Origin: JAVXAG01 sp036660615
GTDB lineage: Bacteria > Bacillota > Clostridia > Peptostreptococcales > Anaerovoracaceae
DNA: 18,561 nt
NCBI GenBank assembly: GCA_036660615.1
Contig: JAVXAG010000025.1
Location: forward strand, 1 to 18,561
Direction of reading: 5' to 3'
Positions within the stretch are counted from its first letter, which is position 1; each line of letters begins with the position of its first letter. The notes below the pieces were generated by a model, which did no database searches, had not been told where the DNA came from, and was given only the letters and a program-made list of their open reading frames with translations. Shown piece after piece: positions 8,113 to 16,780 of this stretch. A program made the position numbers and the translations under genes.

Positions 8113-8610
8113 ATGGCAATTAGGAATGTCGTAGTAGAAGGAGATGAAATATTAAGAAAGCATTGTCGTGAAGTGACAGCAGTTACCGAAAGGATAATTG
8201 TTACATTAGAGGACATGTTAGAGACAATGAGAGATCAATATGGAGTAGGAATTGCTGCGCCACAAGTTGGTGTCATGAGAAGAATGTTTATTGCAGAGCC
8301 AGAAGAAGGCAGGGTTTATTATATGATAAATCCAGTAATATTGGATCAAAGCGGAACTCAGGAAAGTGACGAGGGATGTCTTAGTGTTCCTGGGCTTATT
8401 GGAACAGTAGAAAGACCAGAGCATATAAAGATGGAAGCCTTGAACCTTAAGGGTGAAAAGGTGGAGTATGAATTTGATGGGTTTGATGCTGTTGTAATGT
8501 GCCATGAATACGACCATTTAGAAGGAATTTTGTATATAGACAAAGCCAAGGATATTCGTTCAGCAGACGGAGAATCAGAAGAAAAATTAGATGAAGAGGG
8601 CAAATTATAG
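8113..8610 (+). CDS. def: Peptide deformylase
   Basis: Def removes the formyl group from the N-terminal methionine of nascent proteins at the ribosome exit. It is a metal-dependent hydrolase, in vivo usually iron. All three family motifs are intact: GVGIAAPQ (G44-Q51), EGCLS (87-91, with metal ligand C89) and HEYDH (131-135, with ligands H131 and H135 and catalytic E132). The 165-residue length suits a type 1 enzyme with a short acidic tail (GESEEKLDEEGKL). A strong GAGGAGG site lies just before the ATG, 11 bp after priA stops. Its last base abuts the first base of fmt, so the two opposing steps of the formyl-methionine cycle are translated back to back. Confidence 0.97.
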   Translation: MAIRNVVVEGDEILRKHCREVTAVTERIIVTLEDMLETMRDQYGVGIAAPQVGVMRRMFIAEPEEGRVYYMINPVILDQSGTQESDEGCLSVPGLIGTVERPEHIKMEALNLKGEKVEYEFDGFDAVVMCHEYDHLEGILYIDKAKDIRSADGESEEKLDEEGKL

Positions 8611-9540
8611 ATGAAAATAGTTTTTATGGGAACACCGGATTTTTCCGTTCCTGTTCTGGAAAAAATAATAGAGGCAGGTCATCAGGTAGGATATGTAGTT
8701 ACTCAACCAGATAAGGCAAAAAATAGAGGTAAGAAAATCCAACATACACCAGTTAAGGAAAAAGCAATTGAAAACAATTTGATTGTACTGCAACCTGAAA
8801 AAGTAAGAGGAAATGTTGAGTTTTTGGATAAGCTAAAAGAGTACAATCCTGATATCATTGTGGTTGTTGCTTATGGACAGCTTTTGCCTATTGAAGTTTT
8901 GGAATTGCCAAAGTTTGGTTGTGTAAATGTTCATGGTTCGCTTTTACCAAAATTAAGAGGTGCATCGCCAATACAACAGGCAATTATCCAAGGTGAGGAA
9001 AAGACGGGCATTACTATTATGCAGATGGCGCAAGGACTGGATACAGGCGATATGCTGACAAAGGTTGAAACTACTGTGGACCATAAAAACGCAACGGAAC
9101 TTCAAAAGGAACTGTCGGAACTTGGAGCTAAATTATTAGTAGAAACTTTGGCTTTGATTGAAGATGGTAAAATAACTCCAGAGAAACAGGACGATGAAAA
9201 ATCAACGTATGCAAAATTAATTTTTAAGCAAGACGGCAAGATTGACTTTTCAAAGAGTCCTATGGAAATAGAAAGACTAGTCAGAGGGTTTGACCCATGG
9301 CCAGGAGCGTTTTGTATGTATAACGATGTGCAGATGAAACTTTGGAGCGCAAAGCCACTAGAAAAGAAAACCAACCAGCCTGATGGAAAAATCTTGGAAG
9401 TATCAAACCAAGGGATTGAAGTTAGCTGCGGAGGTGGAGTTCTTCTAATTGAGGAACTGCAAGTTCCAGGCAAAAAAAGAGTGACCGTTGAGGATTATCT
9501 TAGAGGAAACAAACTGGAAATCAATCAGTTTTTAAAATAA
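8611..9540 (+). CDS. fmt: Methionyl-tRNA formyltransferase
   Basis: Fmt transfers a formyl group from 10-formyltetrahydrofolate to the methionine on initiator tRNA, allowing bacterial translation initiation. The 309-residue protein has the N-terminal formyltransferase domain with VFMGTPDFSVPVL and the active-site triad N106, H108 (in NVHGSLLPKLRGASPIQ) and D144 (in GLDTGDM), at the same positions as in E. coli Fmt. The C-terminal tRNA-binding domain (about 205-309) contains RGFDPWPGAF. The ATG at 8611 follows the def stop with no gap, with a modest GAGGG site inside the end of def, so translation is probably coupled. Nothing is missing. Confidence 0.97.
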   Translation: MKIVFMGTPDFSVPVLEKIIEAGHQVGYVVTQPDKAKNRGKKIQHTPVKEKAIENNLIVLQPEKVRGNVEFLDKLKEYNPDIIVVVAYGQLLPIEVLELPKFGCVNVHGSLLPKLRGASPIQQAIIQGEEKTGITIMQMAQGLDTGDMLTKVETTVDHKNATELQKELSELGAKLLVETLALIEDGKITPEKQDDEKSTYAKLIFKQDGKIDFSKSPMEIERLVRGFDPWPGAFCMYNDVQMKLWSAKPLEKKTNQPDGKILEVSNQGIEVSCGGGVLLIEELQVPGKKRVTVEDYLRGNKLEINQFLK

Positions 9541-9568
9541 GATTTATAAATGAAAGGGAAATAAGAAT

Positions 9569-10264
9569 ATGTATTATGGGACGAGTTTTATACTGTTAAT
9601 TCCAGCAATGATCTTTGCGATGGTTGCACAGGGAAGGGTAAGCAGTGTGTTTAAGAGGTATTCAAAAGTTAGGACAATAAAGAACTACACAGGGGCAAAA
9701 GCGGCTCGAATGGTTCTTGACAACAATGGGTTATCAGATGTGGAAATAGAACAAGTATCGGGGAACTTGACTGACCACTATGATCCTAAAAAAAGAGTTT
9801 TGAGATTGTCACAGACAGTATATGGTGTAAACTCCATAGGAGCTGTCAGTGTGGCTTGTCACGAAGCAGGCCATGCAATCCAACATTCAGAGAATTATGT
9901 ACCACTAAAAATAAGAAATGGGATTGTGCCAGTTGTAAATTTGGCATCACATTTGACTTGGCCACTGGTCATAATAGGAATTTTGCTACTATCAAGTGGA
10001 ACATATTTTCAGGGCAACTTGATTTTCAACGTCGGTGTAATCACTTTTCTAGCAGTAATTGTATTCCATTTGATTACTTTGCCAGTGGAATTTAATGCAA
10101 GCCACAGAGCCATTGAGCAGATGGTAGACTTGCGAGTAGTAACGGAAGAAGAAGTAGTGGGTTCAAAAAAAGTTTTGAATGCAGCGGCGATGACATATGT
10201 AGCAGCCCTTGCTATGGCAATAGCTAATTTGCTAAGAATATTGGCAATGAGAGGGCGAGATTAA
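9569..10264 (+). CDS. YugP-like membrane zinc metallopeptidase
   Basis: This is a predicted membrane-embedded zinc protease of the YugP family (PF04298, formerly a DUF); its substrates are not known. The 231-residue protein begins with a membrane helix (about 4-20). A soluble part follows, with VLDNNGLSDVEIEQV and LTDHYDPKKRVLRLS, both typical of the family. The zinc motif HEAGH (98-102) lies in ACHEAGHAIQH. Three more helices lie near 120-140, 150-170 and 205-225. A third zinc ligand is probably E174 in PVEFNAS, where many relatives read EFDAS. It sits between fmt and rsmB, a position known in Clostridia, 28 bp after fmt with AAAGGGAAATAAG upstream. The gene then ends only 3 bp before rsmB. 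Confidence 0.88.
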   Translation: MYYGTSFILLIPAMIFAMVAQGRVSSVFKRYSKVRTIKNYTGAKAARMVLDNNGLSDVEIEQVSGNLTDHYDPKKRVLRLSQTVYGVNSIGAVSVACHEAGHAIQHSENYVPLKIRNGIVPVVNLASHLTWPLVIIGILLLSSGTYFQGNLIFNVGVITFLAVIVFHLITLPVEFNASHRAIEQMVDLRVVTEEEVVGSKKVLNAAAMTYVAALAMAIANLLRILAMRGRD

Positions 10265-10267
10265 ACA

Positions 10268-11572
10268 ATGGATATTAATAGACGAACTGCATACTTTACA
10301 CTACTTGAAATAGAGAAAAACAGTGCATATTCCAACATAGAACTAAACAGGCAGATAGAGAATAGCAAACCTAGTTCTCCTGCTTTTGTAAGGGAACTTA
10401 CTTATGGCGTGTTGGAAAATAAAATGTTACTTGACTATATTTTGGAAAAGTTAATACCTTCTGGATTAAGAAAAGTAAAGACCAGCGATTTGGTGCTTCT
10501 TAGAATGGGAATTTATCAAATAGGATATATGAATTCTGTTCCTGAATACGCAGGAGTAAACGAAAGCGTATTGCTTGCAAAAAAATTCTGCAAAGGACGA
10601 GAAGGATTCATAAATGGTGTCCTTAGAGGATATATTAGAAAGAAAGATCAAATAGCTTTACCGGACAAGGAAACTAATTGGACGCAGTATTGCTCTATAA
10701 AATATTCATTTTTGCCATGGATAGTAACTCTTTGGGAAGAAAGCTACGGAAGAGAAGAAACCGAAAAACTATTGGAATCCAGCAATCAAACACCAGAACT
10801 TTACATTAGGATTAACTTGTTAAAAACTACAAAACAAGAATTAATAAGTATTTTGGAAACAAAGGGATTTGAAATAGAGGACAAAACAGAGTATGGTAAT
10901 CGTGTCTTAAAGATTAAGGGCTCAGGTTTACTTGAAGGTGATGAATACAAAAACGGAATGTTTTCGGTACAAGATCCAGCCTCAGTAATGGCGGCAGAAA
11001 TATTAGGCCCAGATCAAGGGGATACGGTCATTGACGTATGTGCTGCACCGGGAGGCAAAACCCTAGCAATGAGTGAAATAATGGGCAATAAGGGACAGAT
11101 ACTCGCCTTTGATGTATATGAGCATAAACTTGATTTAATAAATAAAGAAGCTAAGCGACTAGGCATTACCATTATTAAAACAGGTTGTAATGACGGTTCA
11201 ATAATGAATAGTGACTACATAGAAAAAGCTGATAAGGTTCTTGTAGATGGGCCATGTTCAGGCCTTGGGGTAATAAGAAAAAAACCTGAAATCAAATACA
11301 AGGAAGTTGATTCAGAGGCTGTGAACCTTCCACAAAAACAGTTGGAAATTTTGAAGGTTTCCTCAAATTATGTAAAAGAAGATGGTATTATAGTGTATAG
11401 CACTTGTACCATAAATCCAAAAGAAAATGAACAAGTTGTAAAAGACTTTTTATATAATAATAAAAATTTTATATTAATAAGCGAAAAACAATTTTTGCCT
11501 AACAGAGATGGAACAGATGGTTTTTATATCTGCAAAATGAAAAGGGAAATTGGTCAGAAGGGAGATAAATAA
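10268..11572 (+). CDS. rsmB: 16S rRNA m5C967 methyltransferase RsmB
   Basis: RsmB methylates C967 (E. coli numbering) of 16S rRNA at carbon 5, using S-adenosylmethionine. The 434-residue protein has an N-terminal NusB-like RNA-binding domain (about 1-135, with VRELTYGVLENKMLLDYIL and VNESVLLAKKF) and a C-terminal Rossmann methyltransferase domain. VCAAPGGKT (257-265) is the SAM-binding loop. DGPCSGLG carries C330, which releases the product, and YSTCTINPKENE carries C380, the likely attacking nucleophile. The length is standard. It starts 3 bp after the protease gene, with GAGGG in the end of that gene, and its stop overlaps the next start by one base (TAATG), so this block is clearly cotranscribed. 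Confidence 0.95.
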   Translation: MDINRRTAYFTLLEIEKNSAYSNIELNRQIENSKPSSPAFVRELTYGVLENKMLLDYILEKLIPSGLRKVKTSDLVLLRMGIYQIGYMNSVPEYAGVNESVLLAKKFCKGREGFINGVLRGYIRKKDQIALPDKETNWTQYCSIKYSFLPWIVTLWEESYGREETEKLLESSNQTPELYIRINLLKTTKQELISILETKGFEIEDKTEYGNRVLKIKGSGLLEGDEYKNGMFSVQDPASVMAAEILGPDQGDTVIDVCAAPGGKTLAMSEIMGNKGQILAFDVYEHKLDLINKEAKRLGITIIKTGCNDGSIMNSDYIEKADKVLVDGPCSGLGVIRKKPEIKYKEVDSEAVNLPQKQLEILKVSSNYVKEDGIIVYSTCTINPKENEQVVKDFLYNNKNFILISEKQFLPNRDGTDGFYICKMKREIGQKGDK

Positions 11573-12318
11573 TGTTAGTTGGTTTTAAATCCGATAAGGG
11601 AATGAAACGGTTTAATAATGAAGACGCTTGCTTTGTGCTACTAAATGACAAAGTTTATGTTGTGGCAGATGGAGTCGGTGGAAATAATTCAGGAGAAATT
11701 GCCAGTAGAACGGCAGTAAATGAAATTGCAAATTATATTACAAATAATTCTGTAAAACAACTTGGGACAGACGATGAAATTAAGTTATATTTTGATGATT
11801 GTGTTAGAAAGACTAACGCAACAATACTTAAAATGGCATCAAAGTATGAAGAAAACAATGGAATGGCTACAACTTTGGTAGTAGTTTTTGTAAAGGATAA
11901 TATAGCATATATTACAAATATTGGTGATAGCAGGGCATATCTTTATAGGAATAAGGAACTAATACAAATTACCGAGGATCATACATATGTAAACACTTTG
12001 ATAAAGGCCGGAATTATTTCTGAAGAAGAAGCAGAGACTCATGAGAATAAGAATATGATTACAAAGGCAGTTGGTGCAGATTATGACATCGAACCTGATT
12101 TTTTCAAAGTAGAGATTAGGGTAGATGATATTTTACTTATATGCACAGATGGACTTTATGGTGAGCTTGAACAAGATGAAATCGGACAGGTTTTAGATGA
12201 AGAAGAATCAATGTCTGATGCTTGCGCAAGGCTAGTCGCACAGGCCAATATAAACGGTGGTCATGACAATATTACTATTGTATGTTTAAAAGTTACGGAG
12301 GATGATATTAATGAATAA
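11572..12318 (+). CDS. stp: PP2C-type Ser/Thr phosphatase (Stp/PrpC)
   Basis: This phosphatase removes phosphate from serine and threonine residues and opposes the PASTA kinase encoded next to it. It is a soluble metal-dependent (Mn/Mg) enzyme of 248 residues, the full family length. PP2C motifs are all present: SDKGMKRFNNEDA (D18), VVADGVGG (D33, G34), GMATTLVVV, NIGDSRAYLYR, EDHTYV, CTDGLYG (D193) and GGHDNITIV (D232). There is no membrane segment. The ATG overlaps the rsmB stop by one base and has AGAAGGGAG upstream. Its 3' end overlaps the kinase start by 8 bp, so phosphatase and kinase are likely made at a coupled ratio. Confidence 0.96.
   Translation: MLVGFKSDKGMKRFNNEDACFVLLNDKVYVVADGVGGNNSGEIASRTAVNEIANYITNNSVKQLGTDDEIKLYFDDCVRKTNATILKMASKYEENNGMATTLVVVFVKDNIAYITNIGDSRAYLYRNKELIQITEDHTYVNTLIKAGIISEEEAETHENKNMITKAVGADYDIEPDFFKVEIRVDDILLICTDGLYGELEQDEIGQVLDEEESMSDACARLVAQANINGGHDNITIVCLKVTEDDINE
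12296..12313 (+). promoter_or_regulatory. Shine-Dalgarno site fixing the prkC start inside stp
   Basis: CGGAGG (12296-12301) lies 9 nt before the ATG at 12311. An in-frame ATG at 12302 directly abuts the SD and cannot use it well. The site is inside the last codons of stp, so ribosomes finishing stp stop about where prkC begins. Confidence 0.65.
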
Positions 12319-14077
12319 TAGACTATTAGCAGGAAGATATGAATTAATTGAAAAAATCGGCGAAGGCGGAATGGCAGTAGTTTATAAAGCAAAATGTAGA
12401 TTACTTAACAGATATGTGGCTATAAAGATATTAAGACCTGAGTTTACAAAGGATGCTCTTTTTGTGGAGAGTTTTAAGCGAGAATCTCAGGCAGCAGCTA
12501 GTCTATCACATCCTAATATTGTAAGTGTCTATGACGTTGGCAAAGAAGGAAATATAAACTATATTGTTATGGAATTAATTGAGGGACAAACTCTAACTGA
12601 TGTAATAAAGAGAGAAGCTCCTATGGATTATAGAAAAGCTATAGAAATCATTAGACAGGTTGCTTCTGCCCTAAGTTTGGCTCATAAAAACCATATTATA
12701 CATAGGGATATTAAACCTCATAACATACTGATTACAAATGAGGGAATTGCTAAAATTGCTGACTTTGGTATAGCCAAGGCTGTAAGTGATGCAACATTAG
12801 TATCAGGGACCAATAAAATCATTGGATCTGTTCATTACTTTTCACCAGAACAGGCTAGGGGAAGTTATGTAGATGAAAGGTCGGATATCTATTCTATGGG
12901 AATAGTTCTCTACGAAATGTTGACTGGACAAGTTCCTTTTGATGGTGACAACCCTGTTGCAATTGCCCTTATGCATATAAATGACCAGATAAAACCACCT
13001 TCACAGTTGGTTCCTGGAATTCCACCTGCTTTGGAAAAGCTTATTATGAAATCAACTGATAAATTTCAGACAAATAGATACAAATCAGCAGACGAGTTCT
13101 TGGAAGAACTTGATAATATTGAGTTTGTAACAAAGGTAGTAGGAAATGGAGTGTTTGCAGCAGCAGAAGGAATGAACTACCAAAATCAAAAGCAAAAAGA
13201 AGAAGAGCTTCTCTATGAAGCAAGTCAAAAATCACCAAAACGTGACCAAAAGCCTAGTAAAGCTCCAAAGGCACAACTGTCAGATGAGGAACTTCAGAAA
13301 AAGAAGAAGAAAAAAATCATTACTCTTTCTATTATTGGTGGAGTAGTGGCAGTAGCATTATTAGGATTTGCACTTTATTCATTTGGAGTTTTTGGTGGAG
13401 GCGGAGATATTACGGTTCCTGATTTGACTAATATGACTTATGAAGAAGCAGAAGCAGAACTTACAAAACTAGAACTAAAAATAGAGATGGGTGACGAAGC
13501 ATACAGTGCTGACGTTAAAGAAGGAAAAATCACCTCTCAGACTCCAACAGCAGAGTCAAAAGTTAAAAAAGGAAAAACTGTAGTAGTAAATATAAGTAAA
13601 GGTCAAAAAGATGGTACTGTCCCTAGTGTAATTGGAAAAGACTATGAGGGAATTGAAGAATATCTTAACGGATTTGGATTCCAACTCGGTGTAGTAAAAT
13701 ATGAAACTAGTGAGCTTCCGGAGGATACTATTATTGAACAAACTCCAACTGGTGGAGATCAGGCAGAAGCGGGTTCCAAAATTGACATTATTGTAAGTGA
13801 TGGCAAGGGAAAAGATGAAGGCGTGGTTCCATCTCTTACAGGTTTAACTGTAGATGAAGCAAAACAAGCTATACGTGATGCAGGATATACTGTTGGTGAA
13901 ATTAGTTACGATTATAGTACTGTATATGGTAAAAACTATGTAATGTGGCAACAATATGGTGCAAATACAAGCTTAAAAAAGGACACTCCAATTAGTATAA
14001 AAATCAGTCAAGGAGCTACTCCTGAGGAACCAGATCCGGATCCAGGAATAGACGGAGAAGGCACAGGTGATTTATAA
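12311..14077 (+). CDS. prkC: PASTA-domain Ser/Thr kinase PrkC (Stk)
   Basis: This is a transmembrane serine/threonine kinase that senses cell-wall fragments or lipid II through extracellular PASTA repeats and adjusts wall synthesis, growth and, in spore formers, germination. The 588-residue protein has an N-terminal cytosolic kinase domain (about 10-270): glycine loop GEGGMAVVYK, K39 in VAIKIL, HRDIKPHN with catalytic D133, DFGIAKA with D151, and SPEQARG. A charged juxtamembrane linker with a long lysine run comes next, then one membrane helix (about 336-361). Three PASTA repeats follow (about 366-431, 435-500, 504-570; VPDLTNMTYEEAEAEL, VPSVIGKDYEGIEEYL, VPSLTGLTVDEAKQAI). It ends in an acidic, proline-containing tail. 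The start at 12311 is chosen over 12302 from the SD position. Pairing with stp and rsgA is the standard Firmicutes arrangement. Confidence 0.96.
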   Translation: MNNRLLAGRYELIEKIGEGGMAVVYKAKCRLLNRYVAIKILRPEFTKDALFVESFKRESQAAASLSHPNIVSVYDVGKEGNINYIVMELIEGQTLTDVIKREAPMDYRKAIEIIRQVASALSLAHKNHIIHRDIKPHNILITNEGIAKIADFGIAKAVSDATLVSGTNKIIGSVHYFSPEQARGSYVDERSDIYSMGIVLYEMLTGQVPFDGDNPVAIALMHINDQIKPPSQLVPGIPPALEKLIMKSTDKFQTNRYKSADEFLEELDNIEFVTKVVGNGVFAAAEGMNYQNQKQKEEELLYEASQKSPKRDQKPSKAPKAQLSDEELQKKKKKKIITLSIIGGVVAVALLGFALYSFGVFGGGGDITVPDLTNMTYEEAEAELTKLELKIEMGDEAYSADVKEGKITSQTPTAESKVKKGKTVVVNISKGQKDGTVPSVIGKDYEGIEEYLNGFGFQLGVVKYETSELPEDTIIEQTPTGGDQAEAGSKIDIIVSDGKGKDEGVVPSLTGLTVDEAKQAIRDAGYTVGEISYDYSTVYGKNYVMWQQYGANTSLKKDTPISIKISQGATPEEPDPDPGIDGEGTGDL

Positions 14078-14082
14078 TCTTT

Positions 14083-14949
14083 ATGAGAGGATTAATTATT
14101 AAAGGAATTGGCGGATTTTACTATGTATTAACCGACCATGGAATAATTCAGACAAAAGGTAGGGGGATTTTAAAAAACAAAAAAATAACCCTTGCAGTTG
14201 GTGACTTTGTAAATATGGAAATCCTTGATGATGGCGATGGGGTTATAAATTCCATTGAACCGAGGAGAAATCATTTTTTACGACCTCCAATTGCTAATGT
14301 TGACTGTTTTGTCGTTGTGCTTTCAGCAACAAAACCAAAGCCTAATTTTAGCATAATAGATAAGTTTTTAATTATGGCAGAAATGAATGATACTGAGGCG
14401 ATAGTTTGTGTAAATAAATGTGACTTAGTGACACAGGAAGAAAAAGAAGAAATTCTCAGTATATATGGCGAAATATATGATACAATCTTTGTAAGTGGTA
14501 AAACGGGGGTTGGTCTTGATCAGCTAGAAAACCATATTTCTGGGAAGAAAGTAGCATTCGCAGGCCCTTCGGGGGTTGGAAAATCAACTATTATCAACAG
14601 ACTTATCCCAGAAGCAATGATGGAAACTGGCGAAGTCAGTGACAAAACCAAAAGAGGAAAGCATACCACTAGACATGTGGAAATATTTCAACTTGAAAGT
14701 GGTGGTATGATCTTTGACACTCCAGGGTTTACATCTTTTGAAATCTTGGAAGCAGAAGAAGATGATTTAATGGAGTATTATCCAGATATCGCAAAATATA
14801 AAGGTATGTGCAAATATGATAACTGCAGGCATCTCAAGGAACCGGAATGTAAGGTAATAGAAGCAGTTACTCAAGGTAAGATACATCAAATGAGGTATTC
14901 TTCTTATGTAGCAAATATGGAAGAAATACGGAATAAAAAGAAGTATTAG
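14083..14949 (+). CDS. rsgA: Ribosome small-subunit GTPase RsgA
   Basis: RsgA is a circularly permuted GTPase that checks late maturation of the 30S ribosomal subunit. The 288-residue protein has an N-terminal OB-fold (about 1-70). G motifs then follow in permuted order: G4 NKCD (111-114), G1 GPSGVGKST (161-169), the region with TKRGKHTTRHVE, and G3 DTPGF (212-216). A C-terminal zinc knuckle carries C243, C248, H250 and C256. All expected parts are intact. The gene begins 5 bp after prkC; its SD is weak (AGGTGA about 12 nt upstream), which suggests dependence on translation of prkC. Its presence directly after prkC is common in Clostridia and Bacilli. Confidence 0.96.
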   Translation: MRGLIIKGIGGFYYVLTDHGIIQTKGRGILKNKKITLAVGDFVNMEILDDGDGVINSIEPRRNHFLRPPIANVDCFVVVLSATKPKPNFSIIDKFLIMAEMNDTEAIVCVNKCDLVTQEEKEEILSIYGEIYDTIFVSGKTGVGLDQLENHISGKKVAFAGPSGVGKSTIINRLIPEAMMETGEVSDKTKRGKHTTRHVEIFQLESGGMIFDTPGFTSFEILEAEEDDLMEYYPDIAKYKGMCKYDNCRHLKEPECKVIEAVTQGKIHQMRYSSYVANMEEIRNKKKY

Positions 14950-14963
14950 GAAGGAAGTATGAC

Positions 14964-15617
14964 ATGGCGAAGTTAGCACCATCAATTTTATCAGCAGACT
15001 TTTCAAAACTTGGAGAGGAAGTTTTAACTATTTCTAAAGCGGGGGCAGATTATGTTCATGTTGATGTAATGGATGGTCATTTTGTTCCAAACATTAGTTT
15101 TGGCGCAACTGTAATGAAAAGTTTGAATAAGTTAGAATCAGCACCTTATGATGTTCATCTGATGATTGAAAATCCGGATGATTTTATTGAGGATTTTGTT
15201 ACACCAAGAACGGAGTACATAGTTGTTCATCAAGAAGTATGTAGGCATCTTCATCGAACTATCCAAAACATAAAATCCAGGGGAATAAAAGCTGGCGTTT
15301 CTCTTAATCCAGCAACTCCAGTTGGTACGTTAGATGATATTCTTTGTGATGTTGATTTGGTTTTAATTATGTCGGTAAATCCAGGATTTGGTGGACAAAA
15401 GTTTATTGAAAGCACGCTGTCAAAGGTTGAGGCTCTTGACAGAATTCGTAAGGAAAGAGGATACAGCTTCCAAATCGAAATTGATGGAGGCATCACCTTA
15501 GACAATGTAAAGAAGGTTGTTGATGCCGGTGTCGATATTGTTGTTGCTGGGTCATCTGTATTTGGGGCAGAAGATGTTGCGGAAAGAGTAAAAGAATTCA
15601 AGGGTATTATTTTATGA
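14964..15617 (+). CDS. rpe: Ribulose-phosphate 3-epimerase
   Basis: Rpe interconverts ribulose 5-phosphate and xylulose 5-phosphate in the non-oxidative pentose phosphate pathway, as a soluble TIM-barrel metalloenzyme. The 217-residue protein shows KLAPSILSADF, HVDVMDGHFVPN (metal ligands H32, D34), DVHLMIENPD (H65), the phosphate-binding MSVNPGFGGQKF, and EIDGGI (D174 ligand), then the GSSVFG phosphate site. It has normal length and all ligands. GGAAGG precedes the ATG, 14 bp after rsgA. Its last bases overlap the next gene by 4 bp (ATGA). The rsgA-rpe order is widespread in Firmicutes. Confidence 0.97.
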   Translation: MAKLAPSILSADFSKLGEEVLTISKAGADYVHVDVMDGHFVPNISFGATVMKSLNKLESAPYDVHLMIENPDDFIEDFVTPRTEYIVVHQEVCRHLHRTIQNIKSRGIKAGVSLNPATPVGTLDDILCDVDLVLIMSVNPGFGGQKFIESTLSKVEALDRIRKERGYSFQIEIDGGITLDNVKKVVDAGVDIVVAGSSVFGAEDVAERVKEFKGIIL

Positions 15618-16033
15618 AACCAATTGTAAGAAAAAGAATGATTTTGGTTGCAGTTATACTGCTGATAATATTTTTGATATATGCTCCAAGGAGGGTTTCT
15701 AGTGTTCTGAATTTGCCACATGTATCTAACATATCAAATATAAAGATATCTGAATACAATAAAAAGGGATATGAAAAAATTTGTGATACTTCTAGTGCCA
15801 GCGAAATAAAAAAACTGTACGAAAAAATTGATAATTCATATTGTATATCTTCATTAATTGTAGATTATTCATTTGACAAGGTAACCCCATCACATTTTGA
15901 AGTAGTATTTGATGAAAAGGGTACGGAGCATGTTCTATTGCTTGATAAAAAGTATTTCCTTGGAAATAATGATACAAAAGGTCATTGGGCATTTACAAAT
16001 TCTATTTACCATTATTTATCGGATATTAAATAG
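15614..16033 (+). CDS. Small membrane-anchored protein, unknown function
   Basis: I do not recognise this 139-residue protein. It starts with a basic stretch (KPIVRKR) and one hydrophobic helix (about 9-23), which looks like an uncleaved signal anchor; there is no lipobox cysteine. The rest is polar and predicted extracellular, with a mix of strand and helix (ISNIKISEY, SASEIKKLYEKI, SHFEVVFDEKGTEHVLLLD). It reads like the small single-domain exported proteins of Clostridia that occur without known function. The ATGA overlap with rpe indicates coupled translation, with AAGGG about 10 nt upstream of the ATG. In many relatives this slot after rpe holds thiamine pyrophosphokinase, which this protein does not resemble. 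Confidence 0.75.
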   Translation: MKPIVRKRMILVAVILLIIFLIYAPRRVSSVLNLPHVSNISNIKISEYNKKGYEKICDTSSASEIKKLYEKIDNSYCISSLIVDYSFDKVTPSHFEVVFDEKGTEHVLLLDKKYFLGNNDTKGHWAFTNSIYHYLSDIK

Positions 16034-16063
16034 GTTGGATATAAAAGAAAGGCAAATTCGGGT

Positions 16064-16780
16064 ATGAAATTAAACATTGTAAACTTGAAAAAAAACTTTG
16101 AGAAGAAAGAAGTATTAAAAGATGTAAATTTTTCTTTTTCTACTGGCAAAATATATGGACTTCTGGGGAAAAACGGAGCAGGTAAAACCACGTTATTCAA
16201 TTGTATAAATGAGGATTTGCCTATTGATGGTGGCTCGGTTACTGTGGTGGAAAATGAAGTTGAGCGAAAAGTCACTTCCGATGATATTGGATATGTTCTA
16301 TCCACACCTGTTGTACCTGAATTTCTTACGGGACGAGAGTTCCTAAAGTTTTTTATTGATATCAATAGGGATAAAATAAAAGGATTAAAATCAATTGATG
16401 AATATTTTTCTTTTATGGATATTGATGTAGAGGACAGAGATAAATTGATGAAGGACTATTCTCATGGAATGAAAAACAAGATGCAGTTATTGATTAACAT
16501 CATAGCCAGCCCTGGTATCTTGCTGTTAGACGAACCTTTAACGTCTTTTGATGTCCTTGTAGCTGAGGAAATGAAAGAACTGTTAAAGAGAATTAAGAGT
16601 GAACATATAATAGTTTTTTCAACCCATATTATGGACTTGGCAGTAAGTCTTTGCGATGAAATTGTAATCCTAAACAATGGCGTCCTTGAAGAAATAGATA
16701 ATACTGAGTTGACGGAAGCAGGATTAAAAGAGAGAGTAATTCAAATATTAAAGGGGGAAGAAAATGTTCGAGACCTTTAA
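16064..16780 (+). CDS. ABC transporter ATP-binding protein (ABC-2 type)
   Basis: This is the nucleotide-binding subunit that drives a membrane partner by ATP hydrolysis. The 238-residue protein has Walker A GKNGAGKTT (G35-T43), a YSHGM signature (132-136) in place of the textbook LSGGQ, Walker B LLLDEP with D156 and E157, a D-loop (LTSFD) and the H-loop H188 (STHIMD). The YSxGM form of the signature is typical of exporter-type ABC-2/EcsA-like ATPases, so it is not a defect. It overlaps the following permease gene by 17 bp, making the two an obligate pair. The 30-bp gap after the small protein has no terminator, so it may also be read through from the long operon. The substrate is unknown. Confidence 0.9.
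   Translation: MKLNIVNLKKNFEKKEVLKDVNFSFSTGKIYGLLGKNGAGKTTLFNCINEDLPIDGGSVTVVENEVERKVTSDDIGYVLSTPVVPEFLTGREFLKFFIDINRDKIKGLKSIDEYFSFMDIDVEDRDKLMKDYSHGMKNKMQLLINIIASPGILLLDEPLTSFDVLVAEEMKELLKRIKSEHIIVFSTHIMDLAVSLCDEIVILNNGVLEEIDNTELTEAGLKERVIQILKGEENVRDL

Noticed and set aside
9102..9473. Long antisense frame opposite fmt
   Set aside because: It lies entirely within a gene with all catalytic residues, has no SD, and its composition is that of a shadow frame.
13295..13317. A/AAG-rich run in prkC as a programmed frameshift site
   Set aside because: It encodes the lysine-rich juxtamembrane stretch usual before the membrane helix of PASTA kinases, and the frame continues intact through all PASTA repeats.
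15251..15721. 156-codon antisense frame opposite rpe and the next gene
   Set aside because: It overlaps two well-supported coupled genes and has no recognisable domain or ribosome site.
16457..16471. ABC signature YSHGM instead of LSGGQ taken as a broken ATPase
   Set aside because: The YSxGM form is normal in ABC-2/EcsA-like ATPases, and Walker A, Walker B and H-loop are intact.
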